The notes under the pieces were generated by a model. The model saw only the letters and a list, made by a program, of their open reading frames with translations, was not told where the DNA came from and ran no database searches. From Opitutaceae bacterium (GTDB lineage Bacteria > Verrucomicrobiota > Verrucomicrobiia > Opitutales > Opitutaceae), in the NCBI GenBank assembly GCA_016711225.1, contig JADJTK010000009.1:248001-312000 (forward strand): a stretch of 64,000 nucleotides of DNA. Direction: 5' to 3'. A program made the position numbers and the translations under genes. Position 1 is the first letter of the stretch; the number at the start of each line of letters is the position of its first letter. Of the stretch, positions 8,825 to 15,854 are shown in pieces.

Positions 8825-10161
8825 GTTTTCCCAGGGGCTGCCAAGACGCTCAATCGCACCGTACTGCTGTTTGCCGTGGTGGAGTGGGAATACTCAAGCG
8901 CTCCGGTCGTGGAGAGCACGCCATAGGAATACTTGGGGTAGGTGTCGTCCTCGATTACAGCGATACGTCCGTCGGGCATAGCTCGTGCGTTGCGCGGAAC
9001 GGAGTCGAGCGCGCACTGGTAGCTCGGATCGATAGTCCCGTCGTCCAACAGACGAACGAATGCACTGGTCTTCGGGAAGGTGCCCGCATTGAAGGAGGCG
9101 GCGGCGTAGATTTGGCCGGCAGGGTCTACGACCAACGGTCTATAGAAATCGCGCGCGAGGGAGGATTGTGTGAAGGTGGTGTCGCGGCTCCCGTCGCTGG
9201 TCAGTCGGATGAGTTGGTGGTTGGTGCCGGGGGCCGGCTTGAAGATGCCGAGCAGGACAATCTTGTCGTGCGACACTAATACCGAAGTAATCGAGGGCTC
9301 CGCACCAAGATCAGGATTGAAGGTTAGGTCCACGGTGCCCTCCGTGTTGAGCCGGGTAAGAGCGGATCGCGCGAGCGAATTGACGGAATCGAAGGAGCCG
9401 GCGACGAGGATCTTCCCGTCGGGCTGGAGCGCGAGGTCGCCGATGCTTACCAAGCCTCGCGACTGACGAAACTCCGCGGCGGCGAAGCTCTCGTCGAGCG
9501 AACCGTCGGAGTTGAGGCGGCCGAGGGGACCGACGATGCGGCCATCGGCCAGTCGCACGCTTCCACGAAACAGGATTTTCCCATCGGGCTGGGCAAGCAG
9601 GCCGAAGAGCGAGCTCGCGGCCGCGGGCGCGTAACTAGAGTCCAACACGAGATCGGCCGAGAACCGGGCGAGCCCGGCGCGTGGCTGACCGGCGATATGC
9701 GTAAAGTTACCACAGACATAGACCATCCCGTTCGGCGCAACTGCTATGCTGTCGATCGTGGCTCCATCGAGCTCGAACAGGGGAGCAAAACTGGTGTCGA
9801 GCCGGAGGGTATTTGGGTATCCTCCGACTGGGGTGACGAGCACCCGGCACGGCCGGGAGGTGGTCGAGCCGGCGTCGTCGGTAACCACGACGTCGTAGAA
9901 TCCCACTTCGGCCATCGTTGCTGCCGGCAAGGTGAGCGTCGGTCCGGTCTGGCCGGTCAGGGCCCCGCCCATGCGGCGCCATTGCCAGCGGATGGGGCCG
10001 GTACCGGTGGCCTGGGCGGAGAACACCGCCGCCTGGCCACTGGTGACGATGACGGTCGCCTGTGGTTGCTGCGTGATGGTGGGTGCGGCGTGCAGCCAAC
10101 CGGCCAGGCTGGCGACGGCGAACAAAACAAGGGCGCGAAGGCGCGAGGGGAGAGGGGACAT
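8767..10161 (-). CDS. N-terminal part of the frameshifted secreted propeller protein: signal peptide, Ig-like domain, delta-60 repeats
   Basis: The ATG at 10161 gives a signal peptide (MSPLPSRLRALVLFAVASLA, cleaved near LHA/AP). Next comes an Ig-like domain (TITQQPQATVIVTSGQAAVF...WQWRRMGG...EVGFYDVVV), then delta-60-type repeats of about 45-50 residues (PDGKILFRGSVRLADG...GRLNSDGSLDESF; QPDGKILVAGSFDSV...TRLNTEGTVDLTF). Such repeats form beta-propellers. The frame goes off register near 8885: in the other frame HHGKQQYGAIERLGSPWENV runs smoothly into the middle part. A single missing base explains it. Whether this is a lesion or a sequencing error is not decidable here, but the pilT frameshift in the same window favours error. 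Confidence 0.7.
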   Translation of the reverse strand: MSPLPSRLRALVLFAVASLAGWLHAAPTITQQPQATVIVTSGQAAVFSAQATGTGPIRWQWRRMGGALTGQTGPTLTLPAATMAEVGFYDVVVTDDAGSTTSRPCRVLVTPVGGYPNTLRLDTSFAPLFELDGATIDSIAVAPNGMVYVCGNFTHIAGQPRAGLARFSADLVLDSSYAPAAASSLFGLLAQPDGKILFRGSVRLADGRIVGPLGRLNSDGSLDESFAAAEFRQSRGLVSIGDLALQPDGKILVAGSFDSVNSLARSALTRLNTEGTVDLTFNPDLGAEPSITSVLVSHDKIVLLGIFKPAPGTNHQLIRLTSDGSRDTTFTQSSLARDFYRPLVVDPAGQIYAAASFNAGTFPKTSAFVRLLDDGTIDPSYQCALDSVPRNARAMPDGRIAVIEDDTYPKYSYGVLSTTGALEYSHSTTANSSTVRLSVLAAPGKTCSILAVSRLRPDFHFPEG

Positions 10162-10383
10162 GGTTAGGGTTTAGGCACGCCGCGGCCGGGATCTAGTCCC
10201 GCCCGTTCCGCGCATTCTGCTCGAGGATGCTCACCATGTATCGGAACCCTCGTCGGCACACGCAAGCGCCATCCCCGTACTGCGGTCCCCTGATGGCAGA
10301 TCTCTCGGTTCAAGCGGGCGGGGGCTAAGTCTGGCTGCCGGGCAGCGAGCTCGCCGGTTTGTCTGGCTCAGGGCCTTGAGCTT

Positions 10384-10408
10384 GGCTCGGGCGGAGCCTC
10401 GCCCTCCA
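10384..10408. repeat. Dispersed 25-bp repeat (GGCTCGGGCGGAGCC family), copy 1
   Basis: A 25-bp sequence beginning GGCTCGGGCGGAGCCTCGCC in the 266-bp gap between two module genes. It is identical to 21416-21440 and, reverse-complemented with one mismatch, to 38081-38105. It contains the small palindrome GGCTC..GAGCC. The rest of the gap (10162-10427) shows nothing else recognisable. Confidence 0.6.
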
Positions 10409-10427
10409 GTCAGATCGCCCGCCAGAT

Positions 10428-13400
10428 TCAGGGGCCAATGAGGAGTCCGGCGGTGACATCGACGTCGTCGACGTCGAAGAGCCGAGTTTGGATGGTCTGG
10501 GCGGGCGCGGGGCGGCCGCACGAGTCTTGGCCGGCGCCCATCTGGACCTGCGAGAGGCCGGAGACGCTGATCCCATCGCCGTTGGGCTGGGCGAGGGAAC
10601 TGCCGGCGATCTTCACGGTGGTGCATCCGGGACCAAAGAACAGGTAGGGCTGGGCCAGGGCGCTGGCCGTGATGTTGTGAACGACCACGAGCTCGCCGAC
10701 CGAGTTGGCGTTGGGCGCCACGATACCGGTGTAGCCCGTAGCGGCGTTGAACGAGACGTTGCCTTGATGGATACCGCCGAGACCGCCGTTGGTGCTCACG
10801 ATCCCTACTACCGCCACGTTGGCCCAGCCGGCGTAGACGACCCCGGGGCGGGTCACTCCGGGATTATTGGCCGTGCCCACCGAGTAGATGGTGAAGTGGG
10901 TTTTCTCGGTGGCCCCGGCCAGGATGATCGTCGCTTTCCCCTTCATGTATTCGATCCCGGGCTGGTTGTACCGAGCCGCAGCCATCGGGCCGGTGGGGTT
11001 GTCGAGCTTGATGGTGATGGCGCCGGGGCCGGACATCTCGACCTGGACGATGCTGTCGTCCTCATCGAGGAACGAGCAGCGGGCGATCTTCGGCCAGTAG
11101 CCGTAGATGTTGGCGGTGCTGAAGGTGCCGACGGCACCGGTGAGCAGATACTGGTCGTAGATGGCGCCGTTGGGATGATGGATATCCTGCCACTCGGGAC
11201 GGGTGGTGACGCTGCCGGCGGTGCGCTCGTAGTTGGGCGTGACGCCGATGACTGCTGGCTGGGAGAGGGTGCGGGTTGTCCCCACCGACAAAACGGCTTC
11301 ATAAATGCCGGCATCGGCCGGGGTGACCTCGCGCAGGGTGAGGGTGCTGCTGGTGCCGTTGGCGATCGCGCGGCCGTCGCGGAACCACTGAATCTCCGGC
11401 GAAGCGAAACTCTCTACAGTCAGGGTCGCGTCATCGCTTTCCTCCACTGTCTTGCTCGTCGGCTGGATCCTCACAACCTGACCTGTCGGGGCGATGGAGC
11501 CACTGGCGACGACGAGCGAATGTGTCCCACCTGCGGCGACCATTTGCACGTTGTGCGCGAGCAAAACCGGCACGTGGCGATCGTCCTTTGTCCCATCGCC
11601 GAGTTGGCCGTAGTTGTTGTAGCCCATCGCCCAGAGGCTGCCGTCGGTTTTCAAGATCAGGCTGTGATCGCCGCCTGCGGCGGCCGACCGGACGCAGCCG
11701 GAAAGGATCCGCACCGGGCTCTTACGAACTTCCGTAGTCCCATCGCCGAGTCGGCCGTGGTAGTTGTCGCCCATGGCCCAGAGGCTGCCGTCGGTTTTCA
11801 CGATCAGGTTGTGACCACTCGCAGAAACCGATTGGACTCCGCTGGCGATGATTTGCATCGGCGTCTCTTGATCATAATACCCCCCACCGGCGAGGCTGGC
11901 GCCCATGGCCCAGAGACTGCCGTCGGTTTTCACAATTAGGCTTTGGGAGCCGCCCGCCGCGGCCGACTGGGCGCCGCTGAAAAGGATCTGCACCGGGCTC
12001 GTCCGATCGGTCTTCGTTCCATCGCCCAGCTGGCCGTATTCGTTGGAGCCCATCGCCCAGAGACTACCGTCGGTTTTCACGATCAGGCTGTGGCGATAGC
12101 CCGCCGCGGCCGATTGAACGCCGCTGGCAAGGATTAGCGACGGACTCGTCCGATCGGTCGTGGTCCCATCGCCGAGTTGGCCGTAGTTATTGCTGCCCAT
12201 GGCCCAGAGGCTGCCGTCGGTTTTTACGATCAGGCTGTATTTGGAACCCGCCGATATCGATCCCACTCCGCTGGCAGCGATGAGCGTCGGACGCGCCCGA
12301 TTCGTAGTGGTCCCGTCGCCGAGCTGGCCGTGGTCATTGAGGCCCGTGGCCCAGAGGCTGCCATCGGTTTTCAGGACAAGGCTGTGCGCGTCGCCTGTCG
12401 CAAGCGACTGGATCTCGCCGGCTTGGATCTGAAGGGGGCTTGGTCGATCGATTCTCGCTCCGCCGCCAAGCTGGCCGTAGGTGTTGTCGCCCATGCCCCA
12501 GAGGCTGCCATCCGTTTTCACGATGAGGCTGTGCTTCATTCCCATGGAGACGGTTTGCACGCCGCCGGCGAGGATTTGTACCGGAAGGGTGCGCTCGGTG
12601 CGGGTCCCGTCGCCCAGCTGGCCGTAGTGGTTGGAGCCCATGGCCCAGAGGCTGCCATCGGTTTTCACGATCAGAGCGTCAGAGCGGTAGGTGGTTGATC
12701 CCCGCCAGTTGGGCTGTTCGTCCGATCCCACCGTCGTGGCCGACTGCACTCCGTCGGCGAGGATCGGCACTAAATACTCGCTCGTGGGCCAGCTGGTGAT
12801 GCCCGTCTTTATCACCAGGGCCCAGAGGCTGCCGTCGGTCTTGACGATCAAGCTCTCCCGCGGGCCCGATGAAACCGAGCGGACTCCGCTGGCGAGAATC
12901 TGGGTTTGCGCGGTGGCCGAGATTTTCCAGAGGCTGCCGTCGGTTTTGATGATCAGGGCATAGCCATTCCCCTCCGATACCGACTGGACCGCGCTGGGAA
13001 AAATCTGCGCAAACTCGGAGGAGTATCCGGGCTCGCCAGTCGCCCAGAGGCTACCGTCGGTCTTCACGATCAGGCTGCGATACGGGTCTTCCTCCCCGGC
13101 GAGGGGCCACGAGTCGATGGCGATTCTGCTCCCGCCTACGGCGACGGACCGCGCGCTATTGGCCAAAATCAGCACCGGGCTCGAACGATTCGTCCACGTT
13201 CCATCGCCGAGCTGGCCGTCGCGGTTGGAACCCATGGTCCAAAGGCTGCCGTCCGTTTTCACAATCAGGCTGTGGTGGACGCCCGCCGCGACCGACTGGA
13301 CTCCGCTGACGAGAATGAGCACGGGGCTCGTCCGATCAGTCGTGGTTCCGTCGCCGAGCTGGCCGCCGTAGTTGGCCCCCATGGCCCAGAGGCTGCCGTC

Positions 13401-13871
13401 GGTTTTCACGATCAGAGTGTGGCCCTCGCCCGCGGCGACAGAACGAACACCGCTGTCCAAAATCAGCCCCGGGCTCGAGCGCTGGAAATGGGGCGCATTG
13501 TTGTCACCCAGTTGCCCGTTGCTGTCGTTGCCAAACGCCCACAATTCCTGAAGGGTGGCGCTACCCGAGCGCTGGGTGAGGGTGTGGGGTACCCCGTTTA
13601 CCAGAATTGTGGCGGTGCGGTCGGCTCCGGTGGTATTCGCGGCCGCCGTCACCACGATGTTGCCTTCTTGCGAACCGCTGGCGCGCGAGAGCGTCACCCA
13701 GTTGGCCGGCGTGGTTGCTGTCCAGTCGGCATCGGAATCTACCAGGATCTGGTAGGGCACGGTGCCAGCGCCCACCTCATGGGTGGAGGGGGTGATCGTG
13801 GTCGTGGCAGCGGCGAGCGTACCCAGAAACAGGGCGAGGAGCGCGGGAAGGAGACGCAGGGCAATTCTCAT
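10428..13871 (-). CDS. Secreted RCC1-repeat protein with BACON-like and Ig-like domains and the shared C-terminal module
   Basis: The ATG at 13871 opens a signal peptide (MRIALRLLPALLALFLGTLA) and gives 1,147 residues; the frame is open further upstream but without a plausible start. Residues about 25-105 resemble a BACON domain (ITPSTHEVGAG...ANWVTLSRASGSQEGN). Then come about 14 RCC1-type units with the core HSLIVKTDGSLWAMGSN and YGQLGDGTTTDRTSPVLIL, enough for two seven-bladed propellers. Three units around the middle (SLWATGEPG, SLWKISATA, SLWALVIKT) have lost the GQLGDG half. An Ig-like domain (IQPTSKTVEE...QWFRDGRAI) and the shared module follow, ending LLIGP. This is the only propeller/module locus here with an undamaged frame besides the GH44 gene. 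Likely a surface binding protein; no enzymatic motif seen. Confidence 0.85.
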   Translation of the reverse strand: MRIALRLLPALLALFLGTLAAATTTITPSTHEVGAGTVPYQILVDSDADWTATTPANWVTLSRASGSQEGNIVVTAAANTTGADRTATILVNGVPHTLTQRSGSATLQELWAFGNDSNGQLGDNNAPHFQRSSPGLILDSGVRSVAAGEGHTLIVKTDGSLWAMGANYGGQLGDGTTTDRTSPVLILVSGVQSVAAGVHHSLIVKTDGSLWTMGSNRDGQLGDGTWTNRSSPVLILANSARSVAVGGSRIAIDSWPLAGEEDPYRSLIVKTDGSLWATGEPGYSSEFAQIFPSAVQSVSEGNGYALIIKTDGSLWKISATAQTQILASGVRSVSSGPRESLIVKTDGSLWALVIKTGITSWPTSEYLVPILADGVQSATTVGSDEQPNWRGSTTYRSDALIVKTDGSLWAMGSNHYGQLGDGTRTERTLPVQILAGGVQTVSMGMKHSLIVKTDGSLWGMGDNTYGQLGGGARIDRPSPLQIQAGEIQSLATGDAHSLVLKTDGSLWATGLNDHGQLGDGTTTNRARPTLIAASGVGSISAGSKYSLIVKTDGSLWAMGSNNYGQLGDGTTTDRTSPSLILASGVQSAAAGYRHSLIVKTDGSLWAMGSNEYGQLGDGTKTDRTSPVQILFSGAQSAAAGGSQSLIVKTDGSLWAMGASLAGGGYYDQETPMQIIASGVQSVSASGHNLIVKTDGSLWAMGDNYHGRLGDGTTEVRKSPVRILSGCVRSAAAGGDHSLILKTDGSLWAMGYNNYGQLGDGTKDDRHVPVLLAHNVQMVAAGGTHSLVVASGSIAPTGQVVRIQPTSKTVEESDDATLTVESFASPEIQWFRDGRAIANGTSSTLTLREVTPADAGIYEAVLSVGTTRTLSQPAVIGVTPNYERTAGSVTTRPEWQDIHHPNGAIYDQYLLTGAVGTFSTANIYGYWPKIARCSFLDEDDSIVQVEMSGPGAITIKLDNPTGPMAAARYNQPGIEYMKGKATIILAGATEKTHFTIYSVGTANNPGVTRPGVVYAGWANVAVVGIVSTNGGLGGIHQGNVSFNAATGYTGIVAPNANSVGELVVVHNITASALAQPYLFFGPGCTTVKIAGSSLAQPNGDGISVSGLSQVQMGAGQDSCGRPAPAQTIQTRLFDVDDVDVTAGLLIGP
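11540..13540 (-). repeat. Intragenic tandem repeats coding for RCC1 units
   Basis: A roughly 105-200 bp unit, mostly near 145 bp, recurs about 14 times inside the RCC1 gene. Its best conserved part is the segment read on the plus strand as CAGAGGCTGCCGTCGGTTTT followed by CACGATCAGGCTGTG. The near identity of neighbouring units suggests recent expansion or homogenisation. It is coding, with unequal unit length, so it is not a CRISPR array. Confidence 0.8.
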
Positions 13872-14254
13872 GGGCAAGGGCAGGTCGTGGACGGGTAAGT
13901 CGGGGAAGTGGGATGAGACTGCCCAAGGCTCTGAATCACACGAGTTGGCCACCGCATAGGGGCCACAAGACCAGGGTTGTGCACGCTCGCATCGACCACA
14001 GCCTCGATGATGTGCCCCCCCGGTCGGGCCTTGGCAATGACGATTTGGCGGAGTGCAGTCGGATCGCCAACGTGGCGCAGCCTCCATCCTTTTGCTGGAG
14101 GTCGTAGTGGAGACGCGCGCCATCGCCTGACGCGGGCGGTGGGGACCCTGCCGGTCTGGCAAACCCCAAGCGCGACAAGCCGCGTTGAGGTCAACGCGGG
14201 CTACTTTTGGGCCAGCAGTCGCGTGTAAGCGCACTCCCACAACTGGGCACGAGC
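13872..14254. other. Non-coding gap with one REP-like copy at 14218-14242
   Basis: This 383-bp gap precedes the RCC1 gene on its transcribed strand. No credible gene was found on either strand. At 14218-14242 lies a copy of the TTGTGGGAG repeat in inverted orientation (plus strand GTCGCGTGTAAGCGCACTCC...). It sits between the start of the RCC1 gene and the end of the next module locus, so the promoter of the RCC1 gene should lie here, but no clear -35/-10 pair stands out. Confidence 0.5.
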
Positions 14255-15214
14255 TCAAGGGCCGGTGACGACGGTGGTGGTCACGTCGGTGCCGTTGTCG
14301 TCGACGAGTCGGGTTTGGATGGTCTGGGCGGGCGCGGCGCGGCCGCACGAGTCCTGGCCGGCGCCCATGGTGACGTGCGAGAGGCCTCCGACGGTGATGC
14401 TGTCGCCGACGGATTGCGCGAGGGCGCCGCCGGCGACCTTTACCTCGATCTGGCTGCCGGGGCGAAATAGAGGTAGGGGAGGGGCATGGTCCCGAGGCCG
14501 CGATGCGTGCACGACCACGGGCTGGCCAACGACTCGCGCGACGGTCGGAGCGCAGAGGCCGGTATAGCCAATCGAGGCGTTGTAGGAAACGTTGCCCTGA
14601 TGGATACCGCCAAGTCCACCATCGGAAGACACGACGCCCGCAACCGCCACATCGGCCCAGCCGGCGTAGGCCACATCCGGGCGGGTGACGCCGGGATTGG
14701 TGGCCGTACCCACCGAGTAGATGGTGAAGTGCGTGGTGGAGTCGGCGCCGGCGAGGATGATCGTCGCCTTGCCTTTCATGTACTCGATGCCGGGCTGATT
14801 ATAGAGTCGGGGCGGCACCCGCCAGAACATGGTGTAGGATCCGAGCGACCGTGATCGAACCCGCGCCCGACATCTCGACCTGTACAATGCTGCCGTTGAG
14901 ATCGAGATACGACATCCGCGCGATCTGTCCCGGTTCGGCGGAGAAGGTGCCGGCAGGCCCGCTGAGCAGGTACCTGGTCGTAGATGGCGCCGTTGGAGTG
15001 ATGGATGTCCTGCCACTCGGGGCGGGTGACAACCGAGCCCGCAGTCCGAACGCCGGCGGGCAACTTCGGCCCCACGACCGCCGGGCGGCTCAGCACCGAA
15101 CCGACTTTGTCGGTGACCGCACAGTCGTAGAGACCCGCCTCGAGCGGGCCGACCGCGGTAACTGCTAGTCCGGTTTCGTTGGCTCCTGTAAGCGGGATTC
15201 CATTGTGATACCAC
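14255..15214 (-). pseudogene. C-terminal fragment of the matrixin/propeller locus: second half of the shared module
   Basis: Only the part from about 14835 down to 14255 is the real frame: RLYNQPGIEYMKGKATIILA, HFTIYSVGTATNPGVTR, GGLGGIHQGNVSYNAS, and GAGQDSCGRAAPAQ, ending VVTGP. Inside it a short stretch (PLPLFRP, about 14470-14510) is out of register; the other frame reads MPLPYLYFAP, as in sister copies (PYLYFGP). Upstream of 14835 the protein continues in another frame. It is the last of five frame pieces forming one locus that starts at 18754. Confidence 0.65.
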
Positions 15215-15633
15215 TGGAAGGCAAGCGGACCATCGCCGGTGGCACCGACCGAAAGGACCAGCGGATCCCCATCGACCACGGCCGCCGAAGCCGGCGAGGT
15301 CGTGAAGGCAGGCGGCACCGAAAACGAGCTCTGGAAGGCGATGGCAAGCGCAGCATCGAGCAAATGGAAGCGGGGACGGTCATGGACGAGCGTGACAAGG
15401 AGCAGTTGTCCGCCGGGCAAAGAGGCCAAGCGCAATGGATACCCCTCGACCTTCTGACTGCGGGTCTGAGTGAACGAAGTGTCCGACCACTGCTGCAGCT
15501 CGCACTCCGTCAATCCGGTCCGGACGGTGGTAAGAGTGCCTCCGAACCAGACGGCGTCGTCGATCCGGTTCGCCAATGCCGCAACCCGCTCGAGCTTGAG
15601 GCCGCTGTAGATTTCGCCGGACCCCAGCAACAC
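14776..15633 (-). pseudogene. Fragment of the matrixin/propeller locus: end of propeller, Ig-like domain, start of shared module
   Basis: The frame carries a propeller-like tail (GEIYSGLKLERVAALANRID), an Ig-like domain (FTTSPASAAVVDGDPLVLSV...FQWYHNGIPL...EAGLYDCAV) and the start of the shared module (RTAGSVVTRPEWQDIHHSNG). After AIYDQ the register changes: comparison with sister copies shows an extra C at about 14973 (TACCTGG against TACTGG). The next stretch (YLLSGPAGTFSAEPGQIARM) is read in a third frame down to about 14840. The shifts in this region are single-base insertions and deletions. Confidence 0.65.
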
Positions 15634-15854
15634 GAGGAGGCCATCCGGCGATACGCGAATGGGGGCAAGCAGTTGACCACGTCAAGATAAGGCGCGCCGC
15701 CGTTCCCACTGATCTGGCCATTTGCATCTATATCCTCGAAGCAAAGGTCGTTTGACGACGAGTCGTCGCTAAACAGTATACTCTTCGATTCGTCGCGGAC
15801 AGGCGAAGGCACGAGATTCGATGCGATACGCCAACCCCGAGCGAACGATGCCAT
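15510..15854 (-). pseudogene. Short bridging fragment of the matrixin/propeller locus
   Basis: The frame from about 15890 to 15640 carries the protein between two shifts: FARGWRIASNLVPSPVRDES, then FSDDSSSNDLCFEDIDANGQ and YLDVVNCLPPFAYRRMASSC. Beyond about 15640 the sense continues in the frame at 14776-15633 (MLLGSGEIYSG). The Asp-rich segment could bind calcium. There is no independent start or ribosome-binding site, so it should not be counted as a separate gene. Confidence 0.5.

Noticed and set aside
11540..13540. CRISPR-like array
   Set aside because: The repeats are coding RCC1 units with unequal spacing and length; there are no short uniform spacers and no cas genes.
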